Shown here: in pieces, positions 14,181 to 23,935 of the stretch
How the letters are laid out: the number at the start of each line of letters is the position of its first letter
How positions within the stretch are numbered: the stretch's first letter is position 1
Virus record (IMG/VR): IMGVR_UViG_3300009146_000017
Location: 1 to 47,401 of that record
Length of the DNA stretch: 47,401 nucleotides
Source of the DNA: a virus
Strand: one strand, 5' to 3'
Made by a program: the position numbers and the translations under genes
The notes under the pieces: generated by a model
Told to the model about the DNA's origin: nothing
Databases searched by the model: none
Seen by the model: only the letters and a program-made list of their open reading frames with translations

Positions 14181-15819
14181 CCCGATTCCCGGCTGGGAGG
14201 CCCGCGACCTGGGCAACGGCACCGCCGCCACCTACTACGACGACGGCTCCGTGGTCATCTGGAACATCGCCAGCGGCGACCGCGTCGGGGGGTGGGGGCC
14301 GCAGCAGAACGCGGTGGCCCCCTGGGGGTCCCTCGGCGGCCCCACCCCGTCGCCCGATCCCGCCGCCCCCGGCGGCCCCGGCGCCCCGACCACCATCGTC
14401 GGCGCGGCCGGGGGGAAGTACCCGTCGGCGCCGTCGAACCCCTGGACGGTCGGGGCGGGCACCGCCGGGGCGCCCTACGGGCAGGGCTGGGGCTGGGGGC
14501 CGGACCTGACCATCCGCCCCGAGTACATGGACTACCTGAGGTCTCAGACGACCGGCCAGCAGGGAGGCTACATCCCGGGCAGCTCCACCTTCAACCAGTT
14601 CCGGCTCGACCAGCCGGGCCTGCTCACCAGCATCCTCGGCCAGCCGGTGAACGCCCGCTACGGCCAGGGGGGCACGGGCGATCCCACCACCGGGCGGGAG
14701 CCCCAGACCCCCCAGGAGTGGCTCAACGGGCCCCGCGCCTTCGGCTGGGAGGGCAACATGGGGCAGACGGACGCCACCCGGGGGATGGACTACGTCGCCA
14801 ACCTCTTCGGCCGCCCCGACGCCGGCACCTCCGGCATCTCCACCGCGGCCTGGTCGGCCCCCGACCAGTACTGGAAGGGGCTGGCCGACCTCGTCCAGCG
14901 GGGGGTCGTGAAGGCGTCCGCGTTCGGCCTCAAGGCCCTGGCCGCCAAGGGCTACACCGTGCAGCCCCCCGGCGGTCCCGTCGACCTGGGCTCCAGCGGG
15001 CGCACGGCGGGCACCGCCGGCGGCGCCGCCGGGTCAGGGGGCGGGCAGAGCGGCAGCGACCGGGCCCTGCAGGACTACTACGCCACGATCACCGCGAACG
15101 CCCAGGCGATGCAGGCGGCGCAGCTCGCGTACCAGGACTGGATGATGCGCACCCAGGACGACGAGCAGGCGTTCCAGCACGCCCAGCAAGAGTACGAGAA
15201 CAAGTGGCAGGAACAGATGCAGAAGTACCAGGAGCAGCGCGACCAGTGGACGCTGCAGCAGTCGGCCGGGTACTTCGACGTGAACGGCGTGCGCACCCCC
15301 ACCCTGGCCGGGATCGCGCAGGAGGCGGCCCTCACCGGGCAGTACCAGGGGAAGCCCACCTTCCAGCGGGAGCAGTACGAGACCTCGACGATGCAGAACC
15401 TGCTCGGGCTGCAGGCCAGCCTGCGCGGGCCGGAGAACTACGGCCAGTACCTCAAGGTCCTGGGGAGCACGCCCCAGGGGATGCGCGACGTGGTCAACGC
15501 CGCGGCCGGGCGCTTCACGATGCCCTCCACCGCCGGGGTGAACGGGCAGCCGCAGTCGGCGGACGTGCAGTCCCTGGTCAGCGACGTCGGCTCGGGCAAC
15601 CAGGGCGCCCAGCAGGAGTGGCAGCAGGCCCTCTCGGGCGGCCTGCCGAACCCGAACCAGTTCAACCTCGCCAACTGGACGAAGATGCTGCCCTCGCAGA
15701 AGGCGATGCTGCAGTCCGCGTACGAGACGCAGGGCTGGGACGTGAACGACTACAACGCCATGATCCAGCAGAGCGCCCCCGTCGGCACGGGCGGGCAGAC
15801 CGGCTCCTACCGCTTCTGA
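14173..15819 (+). CDS. Putative internal virion protein, 548 aa
   Basis: Unknown family. The N-terminus has a small beta-rich unit (TAATYYDDGSVVIWN), then long Gly/Pro-rich linkers. Residues about 295-370 form a coiled coil rich in Q and A (AMQAAQLAYQDWMMRTQDDE, QQEYENKWQEQMQKYQEQRD). Low complexity combined with alpha-helix is typical of proteins packed in the head and ejected with DNA. It is followed by the 1537-residue protein in the same transcription unit. Confidence 0.62.
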   Translation: MANPIPGWEARDLGNGTAATYYDDGSVVIWNIASGDRVGGWGPQQNAVAPWGSLGGPTPSPDPAAPGGPGAPTTIVGAAGGKYPSAPSNPWTVGAGTAGAPYGQGWGWGPDLTIRPEYMDYLRSQTTGQQGGYIPGSSTFNQFRLDQPGLLTSILGQPVNARYGQGGTGDPTTGREPQTPQEWLNGPRAFGWEGNMGQTDATRGMDYVANLFGRPDAGTSGISTAAWSAPDQYWKGLADLVQRGVVKASAFGLKALAAKGYTVQPPGGPVDLGSSGRTAGTAGGAAGSGGGQSGSDRALQDYYATITANAQAMQAAQLAYQDWMMRTQDDEQAFQHAQQEYENKWQEQMQKYQEQRDQWTLQQSAGYFDVNGVRTPTLAGIAQEAALTGQYQGKPTFQREQYETSTMQNLLGLQASLRGPENYGQYLKVLGSTPQGMRDVVNAAAGRFTMPSTAGVNGQPQSADVQSLVSDVGSGNQGAQQEWQQALSGGLPNPNQFNLANWTKMLPSQKAMLQSAYETQGWDVNDYNAMIQQSAPVGTGGQTGSYRF

Positions 15820-15836
15820 AAAGGGGGGGGTGAGGG

Positions 15837-18800
15837 ATGACCCGCTGGGAGGATCTGCCGCCGGTAGACATCGACGGGTGGCTCGCCGACCAGGGCCGCG
15901 ACTTCCTGCAGCGCACCGACCAGCAGATCTCCCGGTTGGGGCTGCCCGGACTGCTCGACAGCGTCAACCAGAAGATCCGGGGCCTGCAGAGCAACGTCTC
16001 CTCCCTCCTGGACCAGGGCGAGCAGACGCTGAGCGACCGGCTGGCCGCGACCCGGCAGCAGGTCCAGCCGCCCCTCCAGTCGGCGGCGTCCTCGCTGGTG
16101 TCCTCGCTGCAGCCGTCGCTGCAGGCCGGGGACGACTTCCTGGCCTCGACCACCGACCGGATCAACTCCCTGGGTAGCTCCCTCGGTGGGGGCCTCAGCG
16201 ACCTCGGCTCGGGCATCTCGGGCATCGGCGACGCCCTAAGAGTCGATCCTTCGGCTCTCCTCGAGCGCGGCCGGAACACGAACGTCTTCGACCTCGCCGG
16301 GTCGGGCCTGGATTGGGTCGACGAGCGCTTCCCTGCCCAGCCCGGGGGCTCGGAGGACCAGCGGGTGGGGCGGCAGGCCAGCCGTCTGGGGGGCCGCCCC
16401 TCGCAGCAGGCCCGGGCCGTCCGCAGCGGCACCGCCGCCCTGCGCGAGTCGCTCAAGAGCGTGGAAGAGGGGCGCAGCCGGGTCGCCGGATCGGAGGCCC
16501 AGCGCCAGGAGTCGCTCGCCCGGGGCAACGTCGCCGGCGCGAACCTGGCCGCCCTGGGTGGGCTGGGCAACACCGTCATGACCGCCGGGGACGCGATCGC
16601 CGCGCCCTTCCGGGCGGGGGGTGCGGCCTACGCCGGGGGCACCCTGCCCCCGGGGAGCAACCGCAACCTGGCCGGGCTGCCCGGCGATACCCCCGTCCTG
16701 GGCGGGCTGCTCAACCCGGTGCAGGCGACCACCGAGGCGGGGGGCCTGCTGCAGGGGGCCACCCTGATCGACGACCTCCTGGGGGTGGCGCTGCGGCGGG
16801 GGATCCCGGTCACCCGGAGGGGGATCGAGATCCTGGCCCAGGCGCTGCCCGAGAGCGAGGTGCGCCGGCTGTTCGACCAGGGCGTCGACGCCGTCGCCAC
16901 CGCCCTGCGCCGGTTCGCGACCGAGGAGAGCGGGGCCCTGCGGCTCCCCGGCTTCGGCCGCCAGCCCGCCGCCGCGGGCGCGGCGGCCGCCCCGCTCGAG
17001 GACGAGGCCACCCGCCTCGCCCGGGCGGTGGCGGCCGCGGAGCAACGCTTCGGCCGCCCGCTGGATTCCTTCGAGATCGAGGCCGAGCGGGGGTTCGTGC
17101 GCCGGGCGATGGCCCGGGAGGCGCAAGCCCCGCAGGCCCCGCCTCCCCCGACCCCCTCGGCGGCGCCCACCCCCGCGGCGCCGGGGGAGTCGGCCCGGGC
17201 GCGCCTGCTGGCCCCCCGGGCGGGGACGGCCCTGGACGATATGCAGCGCACCCGGGCGATGCTGCGGGCGCAGAAGGAGGCGGTGCCCGAGGTCGGCAAG
17301 ACGGGCAGCGTGCTGGACACCTTCCGCAGCCGGACGGCGGGCCTGCGCGAGAAGTGGATCGACGAGAACGCCCGGGTCGCCGACGTGCAGGCGGCCATCC
17401 AGCGGGCGCTCGAGCAGGGCGGGGGCACCCTGAGCAAGGCCGCCGACGTCGTCTCCGGGCGGCGCCTGTTCGCCGGGCGGCGTCCGGCCTCCGAGCAGCA
17501 GATCATGGACAACGTCCGCCCGGTGATCGAGGACCTGACCGAGGCGCAGCGGGACGACGTCGACACCCTGCTGATCTCCCTCGACCAGGCCGAGAAGGCC
17601 CGCGCCGTCGGCAACCGGGTGGAGAACGAGGCCCTGGGGCGCCCCCTGCGCCCGGTGGCGGGCGCCACCGCCGCCCGGGGCGCGCAGGCGTCCCTGCGGG
17701 CCCGGCGCCAGGTCTTCTGGGACGCGGCCGCGAAGGCCCAGGACGCCGAAGAGGCCCTGGCCCTGATGAAGCACGAGCTCGCCGCCCTGCAGAAGCAGGC
17801 CCGCGACGCCGCCCGGGGGGTCCGCCGGGGCGAGGTGCAGCGGGTGGGGCCCTACGACGCCGCCGGGCTGGACGACGCCCTGGCGGAGGCCCGCCTCGCC
17901 GTCGAGCGCCAGACCGGGGTGGTCACGGGCGCGAAGCAGCAGGCCCTGGAAGCGGCGCGCAAGGCCGGGGTGAAGGCGACCGCGTACGACCGGGCGGCGT
18001 TGCGCAGCGAGCGCCTGCGCCAGCTGGTCGAGGAGGGCGAGGTCGCCCGGGACGCCGAGCGGGCGATCGGCGCCGCCGAGCAGGGCGCCCAGGCCGAAGC
18101 GGGCCGCATCGGGCCGGGCAACACGCTGGCCCACAGCGAGGCCGAGAACGCGGCGTCCTTCCGGGAGCTGGTGCGCGAGCGCCTCGAGGCCGAGGCGGGC
18201 CAGACGGTCGACGCGGCCACGGTGGACGCCGAGGTGGCCCTGCTCAAGGAGCGGGCGGCGCAGCTGCAGGACTACTCCCGCACCCTGCGGGAGCGCCAGC
18301 ACGAAGCGGGCCTGATGGACGACGACCTCTTCGCCTACTTCAAGACGCACTTCCCGAACTACGTGCGCGGGCAGTACCTGGACAACCTGGCCGAGGGGGC
18401 CGAGACGGTGGTGTCCGGCGGCCCCCAGCAGTTCTCGGTCAACACGCTCAAGACCCAGGGGGTGAACCTGGCCGGGAAGCTGTCCGAGGAGGGCTCGGCG
18501 GGCTTCCGGGAGGGCCCCACCGACACGCTCATCCGGATGACCGGGATCACCGAGGATCTGGTGCGCCGCAATCAGGTGGCGACGGCCCTGCGGGAGCTCG
18601 TCCGGTCGGACCCCACGGGCGAGCTGCAGGCCACCTTCCGGCCCCTGAAGAACGCCGAGGAGGCCCTCAAGCCGGGGGAGGTGCGCTTCGGCTTCTACGA
18701 GAACGGCAAGCCCCAGTACTTCGCCGTGCCGATGGAGTACCAGTCGCTCTTCCAGATGGAGCCGAGCGCCGTGCGCCAGGGCTTCCAGACGGCGGGCAAC

Positions 18801-20450
18801 CTCCTGGGGGCGCCCCTGCTGAAGGCGGGCGCGACCACCTACAACCCCGGCTTCATCGCCCTGAACGCCCTGCGCGACGCCCAGGTGTACCTGCGCCGCA
18901 CGGGGGGCTTCACCTCCCTGCCGAAGCTGGGCGAGTCCCTGCGCGACCTGGGCTTCGCCTACCGCGACCTGTACCACAGCGCCCGGGCGGGCACCGAGCA
19001 GGCCGATTGGGCGGCCCTGGCGAAGGCCGGGGGCAGCCAGAACGAGCGCTTCACCCGGGGCGGCAAGCGGATGACTCCGGCGGAGGTGCAGCGCACGATC
19101 GCCAACGAGGATCCCTCCCTGGCCGCCCGGATGCAGGTCGCCTTCACCCCCGGGGAGGTCGGCTCCATCCTGGCCGACGTCTTCCGGGGCCTGGGCTCGC
19201 CCGTCAAGGCGGCGGGCGAGGTGGTGGAGAGCGCCCCCCGGCTGGCGGCCTACCGGCGCGCCCTGCGGGAGGGCAAGACCGAGGAAGAGGCGGCCCTGGC
19301 GGCCCGGGACATCACCCTGGACTTCTCCCGCGGGGGCACCTGGGCGCGCAACCTGAACGCGCTCGTCCCCTTCCTCAACGCCGCGATCCAGGGCAACGAG
19401 CGCTTCATCGCCAGCGACCTGCTGACCAAGGCGAACCGCAAGAACACCGCCGCGGCCCTGTTCTTCGGCGGGGTCGCCCCGGCGGTGGCCTTCGAGGCGT
19501 ACAACCGGCTGTTCGGGCAGGACTACCAGGACGTGCCCGACTACCTGAAGGACTCGGGGATCGTGATCATGATCCCCGACCAGCTGGGCGGCGCGCCCCG
19601 CCCCGGGCGCCGCGCGGACGGCACCACCGTCCCCGGCCAGCGCCAGTTCATCTATCTGCCCCTGCCCCAGGACGCCGCCTTGCTCAAGGGGGTGACCACC
19701 CGGGCGCTGCGGCAGGCCACGGGCGAGGAGCCGGGCTCCCTGCAGCGCTTCGCCACCCAGACCCTGGGCGACCTCTCGCCGATCCCGCTGGACGCCGGGT
19801 TCCCCCTGCCCCCGGTGGCCCGCACGGCGATGGAGCTCGGCACCAACCGGGACATCTTCCGGGGCCGGGACATCGTCCCCGACTACATCGAGACGCGCCC
19901 CCAGGGGGAGCAGGCCACCGAGCAGACCTCCGCCGCCGGGCGGGTCATCGGCGGGGCCCTGTCCGCCGCCGGGATCCCGGGGACGGCCCCGGCGCAGATC
20001 GACTACGCCGTGGAGAGCCTGCTGGGCGGCCCCGGCCGGGCGGCCCTGCGCGCCTCCGACGTCGCCGCCCGGGCGCTGGGGCAGGGCGACCTCGCCAGCC
20101 GGCAGTACAGCACGCCGGAGGAGCCGGGCCTGATGGACGCCGTGCGGGGGATCCCCGCCCTGGGCGATGTCCCCGGCCGGGTGCTGCGCAACACCGGGGG
20201 GCAGCTGCAGGACTACGCCGCCCGGCGCCTGAAGGACGAGGGCGACCGGCAGAAGGCCGCCGTCAAGGCCCAGCTGGAGCGCAGCCCGGCCTTCCGGCGC
20301 CTGCCCGCGGCCGTCCGGCAGCGCCAACTGGACGCCGAGTACCGCAAGATCGACCGCCAGCTGCAGGAGCAGGCCGCCGACCAGCGGGAGGCCGACCAGG
20401 CCCGGCGCGTCCAGGCCCAGCGCGTCCAGGCCCAGCGCCGGGCGGGCTGA
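15837..20450 (+). CDS. Large ejection/internal virion protein with LPD38-like domain, 1537 aa
   Basis: The longest gene. The N-terminal 200 residues are helical (QQISRLGLPGLLDSVNQKI), followed by Gly/Ala-rich and long coiled-coil stretches (about residues 500-850). Residues about 1130-1200 contain LDFSRGGTWARN and ALVPFLNAAIQGNERF, which I take as the LPD38 polyvalent-protein domain of large ejection proteins from short-tailed phages. Helical, hydrophobic patches around it (AAALFFGGVAPAVAFEAYN) could insert into the host membrane. No transglycosylase motif was found here; that activity is in the next gene. A tape-measure role is the alternative. A dispersed palindrome lies in frame near codon 135. 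Confidence 0.72.
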   Translation: MTRWEDLPPVDIDGWLADQGRDFLQRTDQQISRLGLPGLLDSVNQKIRGLQSNVSSLLDQGEQTLSDRLAATRQQVQPPLQSAASSLVSSLQPSLQAGDDFLASTTDRINSLGSSLGGGLSDLGSGISGIGDALRVDPSALLERGRNTNVFDLAGSGLDWVDERFPAQPGGSEDQRVGRQASRLGGRPSQQARAVRSGTAALRESLKSVEEGRSRVAGSEAQRQESLARGNVAGANLAALGGLGNTVMTAGDAIAAPFRAGGAAYAGGTLPPGSNRNLAGLPGDTPVLGGLLNPVQATTEAGGLLQGATLIDDLLGVALRRGIPVTRRGIEILAQALPESEVRRLFDQGVDAVATALRRFATEESGALRLPGFGRQPAAAGAAAAPLEDEATRLARAVAAAEQRFGRPLDSFEIEAERGFVRRAMAREAQAPQAPPPPTPSAAPTPAAPGESARARLLAPRAGTALDDMQRTRAMLRAQKEAVPEVGKTGSVLDTFRSRTAGLREKWIDENARVADVQAAIQRALEQGGGTLSKAADVVSGRRLFAGRRPASEQQIMDNVRPVIEDLTEAQRDDVDTLLISLDQAEKARAVGNRVENEALGRPLRPVAGATAARGAQASLRARRQVFWDAAAKAQDAEEALALMKHELAALQKQARDAARGVRRGEVQRVGPYDAAGLDDALAEARLAVERQTGVVTGAKQQALEAARKAGVKATAYDRAALRSERLRQLVEEGEVARDAERAIGAAEQGAQAEAGRIGPGNTLAHSEAENAASFRELVRERLEAEAGQTVDAATVDAEVALLKERAAQLQDYSRTLRERQHEAGLMDDDLFAYFKTHFPNYVRGQYLDNLAEGAETVVSGGPQQFSVNTLKTQGVNLAGKLSEEGSAGFREGPTDTLIRMTGITEDLVRRNQVATALRELVRSDPTGELQATFRPLKNAEEALKPGEVRFGFYENGKPQYFAVPMEYQSLFQMEPSAVRQGFQTAGNLLGAPLLKAGATTYNPGFIALNALRDAQVYLRRTGGFTSLPKLGESLRDLGFAYRDLYHSARAGTEQADWAALAKAGGSQNERFTRGGKRMTPAEVQRTIANEDPSLAARMQVAFTPGEVGSILADVFRGLGSPVKAAGEVVESAPRLAAYRRALREGKTEEEAALAARDITLDFSRGGTWARNLNALVPFLNAAIQGNERFIASDLLTKANRKNTAAALFFGGVAPAVAFEAYNRLFGQDYQDVPDYLKDSGIVIMIPDQLGGAPRPGRRADGTTVPGQRQFIYLPLPQDAALLKGVTTRALRQATGEEPGSLQRFATQTLGDLSPIPLDAGFPLPPVARTAMELGTNRDIFRGRDIVPDYIETRPQGEQATEQTSAAGRVIGGALSAAGIPGTAPAQIDYAVESLLGGPGRAALRASDVAARALGQGDLASRQYSTPEEPGLMDAVRGIPALGDVPGRVLRNTGGQLQDYAARRLKDEGDRQKAAVKAQLERSPAFRRLPAAVRQRQLDAEYRKIDRQLQEQAADQREADQARRVQAQRVQAQRRAG
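16239..16258. repeat. Dispersed palindrome, copy 2
   Basis: AGAGTCGATCCTTCGGCTCT forms an 8-bp stem with one G-T pair and loop TCCT. Nineteen bases are identical to 267-285. It sits in frame in the ejection-protein gene and adds codons (CTA, AGA) that are rare in this genome, as if inserted. Confidence 0.6.
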
Positions 20451-20512
20451 GGTTGAGAAGCGGCGAGTTGTGTTGAGTTCTTGACCTATTCCAGAAAGGG
20501 GGAGGGTGAGCG

Positions 20513-21781
20513 ATGGTCGCTGGCGACTGGGTGTCGGCCTTCACGTCCCTCGGGTGGTCGCCCGAAGGGGCCGGGGCGTCGGCGGCGGCGGCGCCCCCCT
20601 TGAGCAGCCGCTACGAGATCCCGGCGACGGCGGGCCGGACGGGCGGCGCGCGTCCGGTCGACCCCTACCTGGCCCTGGTCAAGGACACCGCCGGGCGGCA
20701 CGGGCTGAACCCCTCGCTGCTGGCGGGGATCTGGGACTTCGAGAGCGGGGGCAACGCCGGGGCGATCAACAAGAGCAGCCGGGCGACCGGGCTGGGCCAG
20801 GTGATGCCCCGCGAGGCCGGGTTCCCCGACCGGCCCACCCAGCAGGAGCTGCTCGATCCGAAGACGAACGCCGAGTGGTCGGCCCGGATCCTCAAGAGCG
20901 GGCTGGACCGCTACGGCTCGGAGGACAAGGCGCTCGCCGCCTACCTGGGGGCGATCGACGCCCGGGGCAACATCACCGGGGCGGTGGACGCCAACGGCAC
21001 CGGGGGCAACCAGTACATCCGCACCGTGCGCGAGCGCCAGCAGAAGTACGCCGATCTGACTGGTGGAACGGGCCCGGGCGCCGTCAACCCCGGAACCCGG
21101 ACACAAACCGGACCGTCCGCCGGCGACTGGACGGACGCCTTCCGGAAGCTGGGCTGGTCGCCGGAGGGTGGCGGCGGCCCCGGCGGCGCGGCCAGGGCCG
21201 CCGCCTCGAGCGCCCCGAGCGCCCCGGTGGGGGCGACGACCGAGAAGCAGGCGGTGGCGGCGTCCTGGGCCCTGTCGCAGTTGGGCAGCAAGGCGTTCTA
21301 CAACCTCTGCCAGCGCTTCATCGAGCAGGCGTACGGCACGGGCGGGCAGTTCGGCTCGGCCGCCGCCGCCGGGAAGGCGCTGTTCAAGACGGCGGATCCG
21401 GCCCAGGCGGACGTCGGCGATCTGGTCTTCTTCCGGCCTGACGCGAGCAACGGCTACGCCGGGCACGCCGCGATCTACTTAGGTAACGGGGAGATGGTGG
21501 GGGCGACGAACGCCGGGGTCACCCGGGACAACCTCCTGACCAACCCCTACTGGCGCAACCTGCTGGTCGGCTTCGGCGATCCGCCCAGCCAGTGGTCGGG
21601 GCGCAGCGGCGGCAGCTCGACGGCCGACCTGACGAAGGGGGCGCAGCAGCTGGTGCAGACCGGCCAGCGCGCCGCCGGCGCGGCCGGGCAGGCCGTCGGG
21701 GCGGTCGGACGGGCGGCGGCGGCGGCCGGGAGCGACTGGGTGGCCGCGTTCCAGCAGCTCGGCTGGCAGCCGGGGCGGTAA
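20513..21781 (+). CDS. Virion peptidoglycan hydrolase: lytic transglycosylase plus NlpC/P60-type peptidase, 422 aa
   Basis: Two lytic domains in one protein. Residues 50-180 are a soluble-lytic-transglycosylase domain with catalytic Glu77 in FESGG and the signature ATGLGQVMP (91-99). Residues 245-360 look like an NlpC/P60 or CHAP-like cysteine peptidase, with Cys266 in NLCQRFIEQAYG, GDLVFF (302-307) and His318 in GHAAIYLG. Three copies of a 16-residue repeat, GDWVSAFTSLGWSPEG (4-19), GDWTDAFRKLGWSPEG (204-219) and SDWVAAFQQLGWQPGR (about 407-422), bracket the domains. Placed among ejection proteins, it probably opens the cell wall at infection. The start follows AGAAAGGGGGAGGGTGAGCG. Confidence 0.85.
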   Translation: MVAGDWVSAFTSLGWSPEGAGASAAAAPPLSSRYEIPATAGRTGGARPVDPYLALVKDTAGRHGLNPSLLAGIWDFESGGNAGAINKSSRATGLGQVMPREAGFPDRPTQQELLDPKTNAEWSARILKSGLDRYGSEDKALAAYLGAIDARGNITGAVDANGTGGNQYIRTVRERQQKYADLTGGTGPGAVNPGTRTQTGPSAGDWTDAFRKLGWSPEGGGGPGGAARAAASSAPSAPVGATTEKQAVAASWALSQLGSKAFYNLCQRFIEQAYGTGGQFGSAAAAGKALFKTADPAQADVGDLVFFRPDASNGYAGHAAIYLGNGEMVGATNAGVTRDNLLTNPYWRNLLVGFGDPPSQWSGRSGGSSTADLTKGAQQLVQTGQRAAGAAGQAVGAVGRAAAAAGSDWVAAFQQLGWQPGR

Positions 21782-21793
21782 GGAGGATCCACG

Positions 21794-23767
21794 GTGGGCG
21801 CATTTGAAGCGGGCAGCGGGGGCCGGACGGCCATCCTGTCCCCGGAGGTGGAGGCCGCGTTCGGGGCCAACGCGCAGCTGCAGACCCTGATCGCCGAGCG
21901 CGACCGGAACCAGACCCTGATCGAGGCCGCCGAGAAGGAGATCGCGGAGGCCCGCAAGGCCAAGCTCGAGCCGGAGCCGCCCTTCCGCGACTTCCTGCGC
22001 AGCACCTTCGCGGAGACGGAGGCGCACCAGCAGTGGGCGCAGCGGAACGCGGCCGCCGACGAGGTGCTGAACAAGTACTACCAGTACGGCAACGAGAGCA
22101 CCCCGGCGCAGGCGTACAAGGACCTGCAGGCCCTCAAGGTGCTGATCACGAAGAGCAACGCCCAGATCGCCCAGGTGCAGGGGTCGATCCAGAAAGAGGT
22201 TGAGAAGCAGGGGCGGCAGGCGCCCACCATCGTCAACCTGCCCGCGCCCGGGGGGCTGCCGGGCGAGACGCAGCCCTCCGTCTGGGACCCGGACAAGCAG
22301 ACCTACGTCCCGGCCACCGGCCCCGACGGCAAGCCGGTGCCGACGAACAAGCCGAACCCGGCGAGCCTGCCCGCCCCCCGGATCGACGAGGGCACCCAGT
22401 CCTGGGACCTCAAGCAGATGGAGGACGGGTCCTGGTGGCAGGTCCCGACCATCGCCCGCAAGGACGGCAGCTTCGCGCTCGACACCGCGAGCGGGCGGAT
22501 GCCCCAGCGGGCCGCCGGCTTCCCGGGTCCGGACAAGAAGGTCGAGGTCTACGACGGGATCCCCTACACCCGGGACGGGGAGAAGCTCACGCCCGTCGCC
22601 GGGTACGTCAAGCCCCCCCTGTTCCGGACGGACAGCACCGGGAAGGGCTACACCTCGACCGACGACGGGCGGACCTGGCGGCCGGCGACCGGCCTGCCGG
22701 GGACCCCCCAGACGGTGACCGTCGACGGCACCGTGTACCCCCTGGACGAGCACGGGCTGCCCATCGTCGGTCAGGGCGTGCGCCTGCCGGAGGGCACGAA
22801 GAGCGACACGATCGACGGCTACTTCGTGCAGGTCGATCCGGCCAGCGGGAAGGTCACCCGCACCGACCTGTACACCCCCGAGCAGCGGGCCCGCTTCGAG
22901 GAGACGCAGGGGATCTCCACCGACACGGCCCGGACGAACCTGCTGACGGCCCAGGCGCAGCTGGCGCGGGCGCAGCAACTGCAGGACCCCACCGCCGAGT
23001 ACCAGCGCCAGGTGCAGCTCTCCCAGCAGAAGGCGACGAAGTACCGGGACGACCTGAACGACCGCATCATGCGGGGCGAGCTCTCGGTCGAGGACGCCAA
23101 CACGCAGTTCGACAGCTGGTGGGACAGCAACGTCGAGGGGCCCCTGGCGCCCTACCAGACGATGGCCGAGGCGGCCTACCGCAAGGAGCAGAACGAGTAC
23201 GCCCAGCAGCAGGCGGCCGAGCAGGCCCGGGTGGACGCCCTGAACCGGCAGCGGGAGCAGATCGGCTTCACCGCGGAGCAGTCGGCCCGCAGCGAGCTGA
23301 ACGCCCTGGCCCCCCAGGCCCGCTCGCCGGAGTTCCTCGCCCAGCTGGCCCAGAACGTCTCCCGCATCGGTCAGCCCCTGCCCGGCGGCCCCTCCCAGCA
23401 CCACGGCGGGATGCAGTTCTCCCCGGAGAGCCTCTCGCTCGAGAACGTGCGCCGGGCCATGCCCAACCTGACCGAGGTCGGCCAGAACGCCGCCGCCCGG
23501 GCCCTGGCGAGTATCTCCCCCGCCGCGGCGCAGCAGATCGGCGCCCCGCCCCCGAAGCCCCCCGGGCTGCCCGAGTTCCAGAACTTCATGAACCGGGCGC
23601 CTTTTCGCCTGCCAGACCCCACCCGGCCGCTCGCGGGATCGGAGGCCCTGGATCTCGGAAATCCAGCGATCGCCGGACGCCTCGGCTTACCCGTCGCGCC
23701 TGGTCAGGCACTCACTATTTACGAAGGCGGGAGGCGGGAACCGTGGGCCATCCCCCAGGCCGGCTAA
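21794..23767 (+). CDS. Putative internal virion or tail protein, 657 aa
   Basis: No known family. The N-terminal 150 residues are helical (LIAERDRNQTLIEAAEKEIA). Residues about 150-340 are beta-rich with repeated GT-x-Y and DGxPxxT turns (DKQTYVPATGPDGKPVPTNK, KLTPVAGYVKPPLF). Residues 370-500 form a Q/A-rich coiled coil. Codon use shifts near the 3' end (less G/C-biased third positions from about 23660), perhaps a recent join. It is the last gene before a strong palindrome and the capsid promoter, so it closes the portal-to-ejection transcription unit. Confidence 0.62.
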   Translation: MGAFEAGSGGRTAILSPEVEAAFGANAQLQTLIAERDRNQTLIEAAEKEIAEARKAKLEPEPPFRDFLRSTFAETEAHQQWAQRNAAADEVLNKYYQYGNESTPAQAYKDLQALKVLITKSNAQIAQVQGSIQKEVEKQGRQAPTIVNLPAPGGLPGETQPSVWDPDKQTYVPATGPDGKPVPTNKPNPASLPAPRIDEGTQSWDLKQMEDGSWWQVPTIARKDGSFALDTASGRMPQRAAGFPGPDKKVEVYDGIPYTRDGEKLTPVAGYVKPPLFRTDSTGKGYTSTDDGRTWRPATGLPGTPQTVTVDGTVYPLDEHGLPIVGQGVRLPEGTKSDTIDGYFVQVDPASGKVTRTDLYTPEQRARFEETQGISTDTARTNLLTAQAQLARAQQLQDPTAEYQRQVQLSQQKATKYRDDLNDRIMRGELSVEDANTQFDSWWDSNVEGPLAPYQTMAEAAYRKEQNEYAQQQAAEQARVDALNRQREQIGFTAEQSARSELNALAPQARSPEFLAQLAQNVSRIGQPLPGGPSQHHGGMQFSPESLSLENVRRAMPNLTEVGQNAAARALASISPAAAQQIGAPPPKPPGLPEFQNFMNRAPFRLPDPTRPLAGSEALDLGNPAIAGRLGLPVAPGQALTIYEGGRREPWAIPQAG

Positions 23768-23770
23768 AGT

Positions 23771-23798
23771 CCACCGCCCCGTGCGCACGGGGCGGTGG
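23771..23798. terminator. 28-bp perfect palindrome, likely terminator
   Basis: CCACCGCCCCGTGC and its exact complement give a 14-bp perfect inverted repeat four bases after the stop of the previous gene and about 100 bp before the next promoter. There is no T-run, so it may act as a non-canonical terminator, a processing site or a protein-binding site. Confidence 0.55.
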
Positions 23799-23905
23799 CG
23801 GTCGCCTGCCACCGGGCCGGCCCGCCGCGAGCGCGGGGGTCCGTCCGGCGCATCAACGATATTCGGTTGTCCCCCGGGGCGGAGTCAGTGTAACGGACCG
23901 GGCAC

Positions 23906-23935
23906 TTGAGGAAGTACGTTATGTCAAGCTACACT
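23906..23935 (+). promoter_or_regulatory. Promoter of the scaffold/capsid unit, probably leaderless
   Basis: TTGAGG (23906-23911), an 18-bp spacer and TACACT (23930-23935) are followed after six bases by ATG (23942). This matches the layout of the 7494-7528 promoter. A second possible promoter, TTGTCC with TGTAAC, lies about 40 bp upstream. Confidence 0.5.

Noticed and set aside
16236-20327. 1363-codon open frame on the minus strand opposite the large ejection gene, and similar long antisense frames at 9367-11304 and 11156-13900
   Set aside because: In very GC-rich DNA stop codons are rare in the opposite strand. These frames consist of G, R, P, A and L-rich strings without domains, while the plus strand has clear terminase, portal and LPD38-like features.
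15837-20450. Calling the 1537-residue protein a tape-measure protein of a long tail
   Set aside because: No tube, sheath, tail chaperones or distal tail genes are seen. The LPD38-like segment and position next to a wall hydrolase fit an ejection protein of a short-tailed phage better.
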